Positions 24,089 to 34,497 of a stretch of DNA of 64,000 bases are shown here, piece by piece. Source of the DNA: Setomelanomma holmii. Its lineage: Eukaryota > Ascomycota > Dothideomycetes > Pleosporales > Phaeosphaeriaceae. Under the pieces are notes generated by a model. The model ran no database searches, had not been told where the DNA came from, and saw nothing but the letters and a program-made list of their open reading frames with translations. The stretch's first letter is position 1. Each line of letters opens with the position of its first letter. The position numbers and the translations under genes were made by a program. The stretch covers positions 1-64,000 of the forward strand of contig ML978161.1 in NCBI GenBank assembly GCA_010015745.1, read 5' to 3'.

Positions 24089-24470
24089 GGTTCCGCGCTG
24101 GGTTCAGTAGAGACATAGGAGGTTAGATCGTTCTAAAAGTGTTAACATAACCTTCTGGGGGGAAATGCGCTAGCACAGAGCCACATTTGAGAAAGTGATG
24201 ATTCCATTCATGTCTTTCGCATTCAAGCGAATATGTGATGCGTGACGTCATAACGCATCCAGTGATGTCGAACCGCAATTACTTGCATCTCGATGGTCAG
24301 CCAACTTCTCATCACCTTGCTGCTCAACCTTTCACACCAAGAATAGCAAGATCGCAACAGCTCGACGAAGGGGAGAACTCCGGACAGGCCAAAATGTAAG
24401 TGACTTGCCCGGTATATGGCCGCTGCCCAAGTGGCTAGTGAAAAGGTGCTCGCTGACACCGAGAAGCACA

Positions 24471-24692
24471 ATGTTCGGCATTCCAGACACCGATTTGATA
24501 CTGCGGGAAATAGATCGGCACGCCCATGGCTTGATCTTAGTGCTTATCTTCATCGTATTACTCATGATGGTTATTGCCATACTCCTCGTGCCAATATCAA
24601 TATATTGCTACCAGAGCTGGTCGGTGAACGGCGTTCCGAAGCTAGGCGCAACGTGCGCGTGCGGAGACAGAAAGGAAGAGAAGCGTCTCTAG
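24471..24692 (+). CDS. Possible small single-pass membrane protein, 73 aa
   Basis: The frame encodes a short hydrophilic N-terminus (MFGIPDTDLILREIDRH), one long hydrophobic segment (LILVLIFIVLLMMVIAILLV) and a short basic, Cys-containing tail. A GTAAGT at about 24393 with a CTGAC near 24451 could form an intron in the 5' leader. The frame is open upstream to 24405. The evidence is the membrane segment alone, so this could be chance. Confidence 0.35.
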   Translation: MFGIPDTDLILREIDRHAHGLILVLIFIVLLMMVIAILLVPISIYCYQSWSVNGVPKLGATCACGDRKEEKRL

Positions 24693-25027
24693 GTAATAGA
24701 GGCTGTTCGAGCTAGTGAAAGAGATGCCATATGTCTCTCACTGGTTTTGAGAAGTTCCTAGTGGCGACGGACGACTGGAGGGTTAAAAATCAGCACGTGT
24801 AGCTGTCCTAGCCTATGAGGTCCTTCTCAATTCGACGTAATCTACATTCACCTTGACTTTGAATTCAACCCACCTTCATTTGGGTGTTGCAGTGACGGCG
24901 ATTCCGCTTTATAATCCCATGGCGAATGCGACTTTGCCGGAAGAGGTCCACGTGGTAACGGCCCATCAACAGTGCCCCATCCTCTCGGGCTCGACCACCA
25001 GGCAATGTTGCGCCCGAAGACAGCGTC

Positions 25028-25540
25028 ATGATTGATACCGAACCAATCGAAGGCGATTCGATCTGCAACACGTAAGTGTCTCCAAATATGGAAAGGTACT
25101 CCTACTGACCGAATGTCAGAAGCATGGTCTGGCTGCTTTACACGGCCATGTGTGCATTGTTGTGGTACATGACGAGCCAAAAGAATTACGCAACCGCAGC
25201 AATGGTAGAGATGTCCGCGAATAAGACAGCCAATAACCTGTATCTGGACTCAGCTCAGCTCAACATGACAGCAACTGTGGGCCTCTCCAGCTTCACCCGA
25301 GAGGAGGCACACAGACTCTTCTTAGCTACAGAGAACGCCCTCTTGCTTATAGAGAAAGCTGTCTTGACGTCGAGCGAGCTCATGAGATACCTTCTGCGAG
25401 ATCAGGTCATTATGGCTGTTCTGGTCATGCTAGTCATAATATTGAGCGAACTTATGATCAAGTACCGATCTGTTGCCAAATCAGCCACTGCAGCGGTTGC
25501 AGCACACCGACAGCGAAAGGTCCGCTTGGATCTACCCTAG
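25028..25540 (+). CDS. Small two-pass membrane protein, 154 aa
   Basis: Exons are 25028-25071 and 25120-25540. The 48-nt intron (GTAAGT, CTGAC, CAG) joins an acidic N-terminus (MIDTEPIEGDSICN) to the first hydrophobic segment MVWLLYTAMCALLWYM. An extracytoplasmic-looking loop follows with three N-x-T/S sites (NKT, NMT and others) and an amphipathic helix (TREEAHRLFLATENALLLIE). A second helix VIMAVLVMLVIILSELMI and a basic tail with RQRKVR end the protein. No family is recognised. The splice signals, phase and topology make it likely real. It lies between the coiled-coil gene and the desaturase gene on the same strand, with no evident functional link. Confidence 0.6.
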
Positions 25541-26240
25541 TTGCGAGACCCATACCTGGTATGAGATCGGATGAGTTGACAATGTACGGATTATAAACAA
25601 GAAGGATCGGTGAGTCTTTGCTTCGTCGCGACACATCGCCATGCCTGCTGATGCGCTCCGGCGACGACCACGATTCGATTGTCAAGCAGCTGGTGCATTG
25701 GAGCCCGGTGACATTGGTGGAACTTTGACGCGTTGAGGAGCCATCATCATGGATAAGGCCAGGGAGACGTTCGGGCGTACGGATTTGGGAGACTTCGGCG
25801 AACAGATTTCACAATTGCGCAACGCACAGCTCTTAAGTATCTCGGCATCGATCTTGATGATTCAGGCATTTGTTTTGATGGGCATTGGCAGTGAATGTCA
25901 ACATCGGTTTTGGTGTCTCATGGCGTGGCCCGAAGCAGGTGGCGAACACGCGAGGACACGCGGCGATTGACCAATCGAGTTGCATCATAGCGCCACGCTA
26001 GACAGTCTCACACCGCTTGCAGGCGCTCCTTTCTCTACCGAACCTTTCCAACAACTGTCTCTTTCTTTGCTAACCGCGTTCTGCTCGCTTATCTGCACCG
26101 AGTCAGTCGTTTCTATTGGTCTTTCCTGCTCCCATAGATTCTCTTCTTTTGCGCGATTTTCCAGCGATCGCGAGGTGTCATCAGGAAATCGTGGGATACG
26201 TCTTGCACAAAGCTCAAGATCTTATTTTATCAAAGATCAG
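25541..26240. other. Intergenic, promoter of the desaturase-like gene
   Basis: One short plus frame (25749-25970) has a hydrophobic stretch (ILMIQAFVLMGIG) but no further support. From about 26010 the plus strand becomes pyrimidine-rich, as expected for the promoter and leader of the next gene. Confidence 0.45.
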
Positions 26241-27694
26241 ATGGGCAAACTCGCCTTCCCACCCGATGCTGAGCTTACTGGTCCGGATCGACTAGTTCTG
26301 AGCATTTTGCAGAAAGAGTACGAAGCACATGATGAAAGTTCGCCCAACAGACATTTAGAAATCGCAGACGAATCCGATGACTCCGCCACGAAGCATTCGG
26401 AATTCGTCGCACCCTCACCAGAAGGTCTGAGACCCATCATACCATTTGTGTCCTTATTACCACATACTGATCAAGTTTAGATCTACAAGATCAAGAACAG
26501 CAAGCTATCGCTTATCTGAAGAGCCTTAACGATCCCAAGTCCGCGGCTTTTGAACCGACGGTATTCAGCTCTGTTGACCTTCCAAACATCAAGAATGCAT
26601 TCTTCCGGCAAAACATTGTCGAACCCTACACGCGATGGGCTCGCACTGTCGTTCGAAATGAGACTGACGTTGTCATCATCACTCATCTCCTGCTATATAC
26701 CTGCACGACTCTACCATCTGCCATCTATTTGTTCTACAACTTCCGGTGGTGGCACGCTATTCTCCATGGTCTCATGCAAGGATGGTATGCAGGAGCATAC
26801 ACGCTCTTGAGGCATCAGCATATCCATGTGCGAGGAGTGTTGAGCAAGAAGTATGCTCTCATCGACGAGCTCTTCCCATATGTACTCGATCCTTTGATGG
26901 GGCACACATGGAATTCTTACTACTTCCACCATGTCAAGCACCATCACGTCGAAGGAAATGGTCCGAATGACCTTTCATCTACAGTACGATACCAGAGAGA
27001 TGATGTCTGGGATTTTGCGAAATATGTTGGACGATTTTACTTTTTGATCTGGTTCGATTTGCCCCGCTACTTCCTGCGCACAAAGAAGCCCGTGCTTGCT
27101 TTGAAAGCTGCTAGCTGCGAGTTGGGAAACTACGCCGTTCTGTTCTTGCTGGCCAAGTATGTGAACACACGTGCCACGATCTTCGTGCTACTAGTTCCAC
27201 TTGCGATCATGCGCTTGGCGCTGATGACTGGCAATTGGGGCCAGCATGCTTTGGTCGATGAATTGGAGCCGGACTCCGACTTCAGGTCTAGCATTACGCT
27301 CATCGATGTACCAGTAAGTCGACCAGTTGCTTGCGCCTGATCGTTTCACTAACGGCACCAGAGCAATCGATACTGCTACAACGACGGTTACCATACCTCT
27401 CACCACCTCAACCCACTTCGACATTGGCGCGACCACCCGATAGCCTTCCTTTCTCAGAAGAAGCAATACGCAGATGAACATGCGCTTGTGTTCTACAACA
27501 TCGACTACATGATGCTTACGATCAACCTGCTCAGGAAGAATTACGACCACATCGCCCGCTGTCTGGTGCCCATTGGCGAGCAGATGAGACTCACGCACGA
27601 GGAACGGGTGGCGATGCTGAAGCGCAAGACGCGAAAGTTCACGGAAGAGGAAATTGCGCAAAAGTGGGGAAAGCAGTACGCGAAGATGAAGTGA
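26241..27694 (+). CDS. Fatty-acid desaturase/hydroxylase-like membrane enzyme, 449 aa
   Basis: Exons are 26241-26424, 26481-27313 and 27362-27694. The enzyme belongs to the histidine-box di-iron membrane desaturase superfamily. The boxes are LLRHQHIHVRG (about 26800-26835), FHHVKHHHVEGNGPND (about 26925-26970) and, after intron 2, YHTSHHLNPLRHWRDHP (about 27390-27440). Helical stretches surround them (VVIITHLLLYTCTTLPSAIY; AVLFLLAKYV...IFVLLVPLAIMRLAL). The C-terminal tail is soluble (RLTHEERVAMLKRKTRKF). The substrate could be an acyl lipid or a sphingolipid and is not readable. No cytochrome b5 domain is seen. Intron 1 has a weak donor (GTCTGA), yet its ACTGATC branch and TTTAG acceptor restore a continuous frame (PSPEDLQDQEQQ). 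The start is the only ATG in exon 1 near the promoter. Confidence 0.85.
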
Positions 27695-27948
27695 CGCCAG
27701 TGGTGTAGCGTTTATTCTGGCTACTAGAAAGGAGCTATAGACGAGCGTGCGGTGCTGCTTAAAAACCAAAACTGTGTCAACAGGGAGGAGACAAATTGGA
27801 ACGACTTCATTGCTCTCATCGTGCCTTCTTCCCCAGCCGTGTGGGGTTCAGCAGTGCCTGCCCACCAGGGCTCAAGACCACAACCAACAACATTGCTTGC
27901 GCAACATTCCGCTCACGATCCTAGACTCCATCACTTTTCAATCCCACA

Positions 27949-30739
27949 ATGGCGTCTGTCGCACGACTGCACTTCGGACGAAACCTATTGATCACTACTG
28001 CGAATGCGATTATCCATCGATCACAGTCCCAAGACAGCACGTTGTTCGAATGCGATCCGGTCAGTAGGATCGCCAATTGCCGGGCATCGAGGGATAACAG
28101 CAGCCTTTTCGCTGTTGCAGACAGCCAGATTGTGATCTTGCATGACACTGCGCGAGGCAGAGACAAGAAGTACAAATTGAAGAACGGAGATGTGGAGTCT
28201 TACTAGATGGCGACCAAAATGTAGACACTGACGAACATCTCAGGGCGAGGCTCGACTCTTACTATTTTCTTCCGACTCGCGCATCTTGTACTTCACTACG
28301 ACGCTTAGCCCTTCTGTTCAAGCGTACTCCATCCCCACCGCGGAACTGCTGCCATCGCAACAGCCACACCCATCGCCGCCGAACGTCATCGCGCTTTCCA
28401 ATGATGGTAGCGTGCTCCTCTCAGCATCACCAGGGCCGCCGACGGTATACCTTCAGGATAGGCGCTGGGGAGGCAGTGCACCTGTGAACTTCCGGCCCAC
28501 CGATGCTCTGACGCCGGTCAGCTGCGCCGCCTTTCAGACCCTGGAAGTGACTCAACCACTTTCATATACCAATTTCCTCCTCGGTTTCCAAGACGGGAAG
28601 ATGGTGCTATATCGACTGTTCTTGCCAACATCGCCGAAGCATCATAAGACTTCCGGTTCGAGTCATATGCCATCGTTTCAGCTACAGCCAGTCAGGGTCG
28701 GCGCAATAAAGAAACTTCACAAAGCAACGATGGGAGGTGTAACTGCTGCAGAGTTCATACCAGGCTACAAGTCACGAATTGTCAGCACTGGGCATGATGG
28801 GCGATGTCGACTCATCGACTTCGAAGGCGGAGGCAAAGTGTTGAGAACTTAGCACGTCTCGGGCCCAGCTGCCTGTCTTGCGGTGATGAACGATGGCCCT
28901 CAAATCTCTAGGGGCAGAAAGAGCAAGGACTTGCTACTAGGAGGCGATTCGACTGTAGAAGAGGAGCGTGTGTACGAAGGGTCACAGACGCTAATAGCGA
29001 TCGGTACTCAAGCTGGTAAGGTTTTGGTATTCAATGTCCTAGGGCTACTAATACATGAAATCGAGATGGGTACCCAAGTCATCAGCATCGAGTGGGTCGG
29101 CGATATGTCAGAACCCTCGATGTTACCCAATCGCGTCACTTTTATGACACCGGAACCACAGCCAGTGATGGACGCGCTGCTCGAGGAGTTCGAAGACCAA
29201 TCAGCAGAAGACTCGACTGGTACCGTGAGGAAAACAGTATCGCCATTTAAAAACGATGTGAGACAGCGTCCCATCTCTACCGGACCCGATCTGTTTTCGA
29301 ACGATTGTCCGAAACATGTATCAGTCCAGCCGGCAAGGAGGCCATCGGACGTGTCCAATGGATCACCAATGCAAGTCAGACGTACATGTGAGCCAAGAAG
29401 AAAATCATTGATCCGCCCACGCATTGCTACCGAGACCTTCAAGTCTCCAGCAGTACCAATTAGGTCCCTAACACGACTCAAGACGCAACTGGACTCTCAG
29501 GCATCACAAAATCCAGGCCAAGAACAACGAAAGCAATCGCAGATGCAACCACCACCACCCGTGTCTTCGAAGTCCCTCGCTCGTCAGCTTCCTAAGCCTC
29601 GGAAGTCATCATCAACCTCACATCTCTCGGAAACCTCGGACCAAGAGTTTTTCACTCCTCCATCGACACGCCGGGACAAAGGCAAGGCACCGGCACGACT
29701 CGCAAGCCCCACAAACTCCGCTATCGTGACTGACGTCCTTACGGCTCCAAAACCGCCAAATGGGCCCAAGCCTCCACCGTCCCCAGGTACAACGAGTAGC
29801 TTGTTGTCCCGGGCGAACTCCCGTGTGGTAAAGAACGCTTTCGTGCAAGCTCGAGACGATGGAAGACCGTGGCAACGATGCACCAGTCTCGCCTTGAAGG
29901 TACCTCAGCGCCAGGTCACTGTTGAGGCACCTGATACACCGCCTTCTCTAGACTGGCCATCAAGTGTCCCCGCTCAGTCTGCGTCAAGAGTGATCAGGAA
30001 TGCGTCCAGCCAGAATCCGGACCGCGCGGTCGAGGCGCCGCACTCTACACCACCTGATAATCGCATCAACGACAATGACTCGGTGGCTCTCGACTCTCCA
30101 AGCAGGTTTTATTTTCGAGCGACATCCAACACCTTTCGTGATACCCCGACAAGCACAGCACACCAGGTGGGAAGATCAAGAATGACATTTCAGGTTCCTC
30201 AACGCCAGGTCACTATCCAAGCGCCTGACACGCCGTCTTCTACGGAGTCTCCTACAAGTCTGTACTCTCGTTCAACGTCAAATCTGCTCCGGGAAGCTCC
30301 ATCGAGGAGACTTATCGAACCTGACGCCAGACCACAAACTCCACAACGGCGAGTGACAGTCGAAGCGGATGATACCTCGCCAGATCTTGACTCTCCGACT
30401 AGCCTGTACTCTCGCCCAAGTTCTCGTATGCTCCGGGAAAGCGCGAGAGCTATGGATGGCGAACTGGACGTAGGCGATGATGGCGAGGCGGTTGAGGTGC
30501 GCAGATTGCCATTGCGATGGTCGCGACGTGAACGCAGCTTCGATCTCGAGATCCAAGATTACGAAGAGGTGCCAGAACCAGATCTTAAGGTTGCGCAGCG
30601 AAAGCGCTCGGCTATCCTTGGCGTCGGTGACGAAGTGCGCAAGCTTCGCGATGACAACCGAGCGCTGCGGCAGGAGATGGAAGCTTTGCGAGTCGAATTT
30701 CGGGCGCTGAAAGACGTGTTGCTTTCGGCAAGAGGATGA
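27949..30739 (+). CDS. WD40-repeat protein interrupted by an in-frame TAG
   Basis: Exons are 27949-28191 and 28244-30739, with a 52-nt intron (CTGAC branch, CTCAG acceptor). The N-terminal half is a WD40-like propeller: LFAVADSQIVILHD, NVIALSNDGSVLLSAS, FLLGFQDGKMVLYRL, GVTAAEFIPGYKSRIVSTGH and IAIGTQAGKVLVFNV. The middle is long, disordered and Ser/Pro-rich. The C-terminus is a basic-flanked coiled coil (LRDDNRALRQEMEALRVEF). A TAG at 28850-28852 interrupts the frame between KVLRT and HVSGPAACLAV. Coding resumes at once in the same frame for 629 codons, so a TGG-to-TAG change is the simplest reading. No intron would remove it. Either this is a null allele, a recent pseudogene, readthrough or a sequence error. 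WD40 plus C-terminal coiled coil recalls NEDD1-like gamma-tubulin adaptors, but that is a guess. Confidence 0.75.
29897..30445 (+). repeat. Degenerate intragenic repeats in the WD40 gene
   Basis: Three diverged copies of a segment (about 35-40 codons) begin near 29897, 30191 and 30338. Each opens with VPQRQVTVEAPDTP, VPQRQVTIQAPDTP or TPQRRVTVEADDTS. At least the last two continue with SPTSLYSR and LRE. They lie in the disordered middle part and look like linear motifs expanded by duplication. Confidence 0.8.
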
Positions 30740-30821
30740 TGAAGCACCTGCACATATTCTTCGACCTAGTATTTCTTCCTCTATCTCCTTCCATAGCTCT
30801 TTAATGCCAACAAGCAGTTCC

Positions 30822-31172
30822 TCACAACCACCTCCCCATCAGCCCCTTCTTCACCCCTCTTCCCCAGCGCCCGACTTTCAGCCCACTCTCCGCATCTCCT
30901 AGCCCGCCACTCATCATGCTCTCCTTTTCTCGCTCTTCTTCATCCAATCTACCAGAATAGATCGAAGCTCTTATGCTCTTCCTCTTCGAACCAGGATATT
31001 GAATCAATCTTGCATCTTGCTCGACAACTGCCTGGGCCACCTTCCATAACATCCACGTTTGACAGGACACCACGATGAGAAGGAGTGCGAGCACGATTAT
31101 GATTGCGAAAGCGATGAAGAGGAAGAGGACGGTTGTGTCGTTGGGACTACCGCGGGGTTGGAGAACGGGCAT
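30822..31172 (-). CDS. Small single-pass membrane protein, 116 aa
   Basis: The start chosen at 31172 (MPVLQPRGSPNDTTVLF) places a strong transmembrane helix VLFLFIAFAIIIVLALLLIV at residues 14-35. The open frame continues upstream to 31334 but without hydrophobic or domain content. After the helix come SCQTWMLWKVAQ and a charged cytosolic tail with an EEEREKES run and a basic, Gly-rich end. An N-outside orientation is suggested by the NDT glycosylation site and the basic tail. No family is recognised. The 3' end lies about 80 bases from the end of the convergent WD40 gene. Confidence 0.6.
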   Translation of the reverse strand: MPVLQPRGSPNDTTVLFLFIAFAIIIVLALLLIVVSCQTWMLWKVAQAVVEQDARLIQYPGSKRKSIRASIYSGRLDEEEREKESMMSGGLGDAESGLKVGRWGRGVKKGLMGRWL

Positions 31173-31571
31173 GGTGGCAGTGGTGCTTTGGCTATATTCC
31201 GGCGTGATTTTGTGTAGGATTGCGAGCAAGTCGCAGCTGTTGGAGGATTGAATGCGTAGGCGGAAACTCATGGCATGATATTGGTGCTGCACCTTACCCC
31301 ACTCGTGCGACGGTGGGTGTGGTCGTTTACGCAAGCTGTCGCACGTGTGTTTCAGGAGTGTGATAGGGGACTAACGCGACAATCAAGATTCTGTAAGGGA
31401 GCTGGTAAACCTCATGAGATTCGAGAACAGCAAAGGCAGTGAATGACAAGCAAGGTGTTTTGTTGTTGGTATACAACAGCATGCGCAAAATCGTCACGAT
31501 AACAGTCAGGCTGGAGTGAAGAGCCACGTCATATTTTCTACCTCTAGCGCTATTCATGGCGGACCTCCTTC
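31173..31571. other. Intergenic, small protein promoter and chitin-binding gene 3' flank
   Basis: One short minus frame (31327-31557) is present without domain or splice support. Otherwise nothing is seen. Confidence 0.45.
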
Positions 31572-34497
31572 CTAATTGCTAAGCGGGCCTGTGGAACTGT
31601 CGCAAAGCTGCTGATTGCCAGGCGCTTTGACGACCGTCACACTGAAATCGTCCGCATCGTATATGAACGTGTTGGCAGTGCCTTTCGTGCGAATAAGCAG
31701 CGAGAGCGTATGTGGCCCATCACCTGAAACCGTGACCGTGTTCGTTAACTGCACATATGGGGAAGTTGAGCTGGACTGGAAGTTAGGCGTGTAGGTGGCA
31801 ACGACCGTGCTGTCGAACATAAGCGTGAACGTGTATGGCGCAGTATTTGAGTTTTTCGGTCCGCGCGTAGGACGCACCCAGCCTGTCACTTGGACTTGCG
31901 TGCCTGAAGCGACATGGATGTCGGTTTGCTTCAAGGACATGGTGCCGTCTGACCTTCCGGTACTGCCAGTCTGAGTCTTGCCAGAGAGTTCACAGTCTCC
32001 GCTATGTTCAGAGCCATAATAACAATAGACGCCTGTGGCGCTCACATCGGTGAAGTTCCATGGACCAGCGCTCGGTGTCTGCGAATAGGTCCAGCCAGGG
32101 GTACCTCGCTCGAAACCGCCATTTCGAACATAGCTATCCGGGTAGGCGAAGCATACTGGCGTAGGAGTCGGTGTTGGGGTTGGCGTAATCACAAGGTCAA
32201 TGCTGGTCGAGGAAGACGTTGGGGTATCCATGGAGGAGCTCGAGGACGATACTGCTGGTATGCTGGAGCTCGAATCGGAAGGCGACGATGACAAAGCAGA
32301 ACTGCTGGCGCTAACGTCGGAAGACGAAGGAGCAGGGGTGCTTGAGGCAGCATCGGAAGTCGAGGATGTGCTGGAGACTACAGTGATGGTTGGAGTAGAT
32401 GTTGCACCGACGTCAGACACGCTGGACGAAGAAGGCAAATCCACAGAACTGGAAGACGAGAGAGTTGGCGAACTCTGGCTGACGTCGGACGACGAAGACG
32501 AAAGGATCGAGCTGCTCGAGATCGAAGAATCGGTCGTGGCAGCCACCGATGAAGAGGATGACGGGATATCTGAGGAAGAAGACGAGACTAACGAGCTGCT
32601 GTCCGTGCTTGAGGCAGCAACGGAGCTGGACGATGAAGTTAGGCTATCCGACGTTGATGCTAATGGAGTGGCCGAGGATGAGAGGCTCTCTTGCGATGAT
32701 GTGCTGAAGCTCGAACTGCTCTGTGATGACGAAATTTGGTCAACACTGCTGCTTGAGACAACAGAGGAAGAGCTGGAGCTTTGGACATCTAATGAAGCAA
32801 CGGAGCTCTCGGAGGACGAGGTTGTCACCACAGTCGTCGAAACCACCGACGAGGAAGACGACAGAAGTGATGTGGGCGTCGGTGCTGGTGAAGCAGACGG
32901 ACAATTGCCATCGAAGAGTCTATACATGCATATCGAAGTTCCGGAATCAAAAGAAACTGTCTGGCATGTGCCAGAAACAGCTCCAAGAGCATAGCATATA
33001 CCAGAGCAATCGCCCTCATGCTGCACCTGGGCATTGACAAGCGTTGAGGTGCATGCGAGAGAAATCGATGAAGATGATGCAGAAGAGCTTATGTCCGTTG
33101 ATGAGGATGACACTACCGATGACGATGAAGTGATTGAGGAGCTCAACGAAGGAGATTCGGATGCAGATGAGGATTCTGAAAACGAGTATGTGGACACTGT
33201 TGAGGACACGAGACTCTCCGAGGAGATGCTTGCCGAAGACGAGGTGACTACATCAGAAGTTATTGACGACGGCGTTGTTGCACCGCTTGAGGATGAGCCC
33301 GAGCTTAATGAGCCCGAGCTTGGTGCTGCCGAGCTTCCAGTGGAGCTCGCGGTGGTTGAAATCTCGCTTGAGCTCGAGGTTGATTGGATCGTGGCAAAAG
33401 CCGAAATCGATTGAATCGTAGTAGAAGCCGAAGAAACTTGAACAGAGCTTGAGCTCGAAATTGATTGAATCGTGGTGGAGGCCGAAGAGACTTGAATAGA
33501 GCTTGAGCTCGGGGTCAAGGATGTCTGGCCAGAGCTAGTGACCGCAACCGAAGTCGATAGGATTTTGCTGGAGCTGAGACTCGACGCCGAAGACGATTTG
33601 ACGGACGAGACAGAGGTTGATCGCTCGGAGGAGGTCGATGAACGGTCCGTCGAGGTAGAAGTTTTGCCAGGCGAGCATATCCCGAAACCAGACTGACATC
33701 CGGTGCCGCAGTACCCAGACGTACTCCCGCAGTATCCGTACCTGGGTATGTCAGTCATTGTAGACAATATGTACGCGGGAATCATACTGTGAGCAACAAT
33801 TGCCCCATGGCGAGCCAGAACAGGTTCGTCCCAAGCTAGACGACTTGATACCGTTTCCGTTACCACAGCGAGCATCCGTGGTGACTTTGATAGCAGAAGC
33901 CGATGGCGAAGCGACAGCAGGTGTGGAAGAGCGAGTGCTGGTCCGGAGCGTGGTCAAGGAGCCTGTAGCTGAGCAAGTACCAAAGGCAGTTTTGCAGCCA
34001 GTCCCGCAGTATCTACCCATGTCAGTTGTGTTATCTGATTGCGTGTACAGAGATGGCGGCTTACGCTGAAGAAGATCCACAGTACCCGTATCTAGTCGAT
34101 GTCAGCTTACGAGATACAATCCTAAGCACACGGTGCATACTGAGAGCAGCAGTTGCCAAACACCGAGCCAAGGCATGTATAGCCCTTTGAGCCTCCACAG
34201 CTGCCATCGCGGGAAATCGCAGATACTCCTGAGCTCGAAGTACTGCAGGTTCCGTAACCGGTTTGACAGCCATCTGCGCAGTGCTGGACAGTGTTACCAC
34301 ACCAGCCGGCCCTAGCCAATGTAAGTCTCTTGCCATTTGAAGATGTCGGAAGGAACTCACGAGGAACAGCAGCTCCCAAATGAAGACCCTTTGCAGGTCA
34401 ATTTGCCTTGCGTCGAGCCACAGCGGCCAGTCGATGTGATTGAATGGGCAGTAACAATCGCAAGGGTCGTGAGACCCCAGACGAGGGCGGATCGCAT
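31572..34497 (-). CDS. Secreted mucin-like protein with three chitin-binding domains, 909 aa
   Basis: Five exons: 34361-34497, 34141-34311, 34065-34091 (27 nt), 33788-34012 and 31572-33741; introns are 46-52 nt. A signal peptide (MRSALVWGLTTLAIVTAHS) is followed by three hevein-type ChtBD1 domains at residues 25-68, 82-125 and 160-209, each with the CCS...GWC/GYC...C core. A huge Ser/Thr-rich region (210-715) predicts dense O-glycosylation. It is broken at about 416-467 by a six-cysteine island (GDCSGICYALG). The C-terminal part (716-909) is a beta-rich domain with SYVRNGGFERGTPGW and QVQVTGWVRPT, resembling carbohydrate-binding modules of the NGGFE type. No catalytic domain and no GPI signal are seen. 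It probably binds or shields chitin in the wall or matrix. All exons join in phase 2. Confidence 0.88.
33384..33518 (-). repeat. 54-bp tandem repeat in the Ser-rich region
   Basis: Two imperfect copies with a 54-base period (near 33411 and 33465), plus a half copy near 33384, encode QVSSASTTIQSIS-like units of the mucin-like protein. Such minisatellites often vary in length among strains. Confidence 0.7.

Noticed and set aside
28192..28243. First part of the WD40 gene as an independent 85-aa protein
   Set aside because: The sequence from 28192 has donor, CTGAC branch and CTCAG acceptor; removing it gives a continuous propeller, so it is an intron.
32200..32994. Long plus-strand Glu/Asp-rich reading frame (264 aa)
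   Set aside because: It is the complement of the Ser-rich region of the chitin-binding gene; antisense serine codons give an acidic frame.
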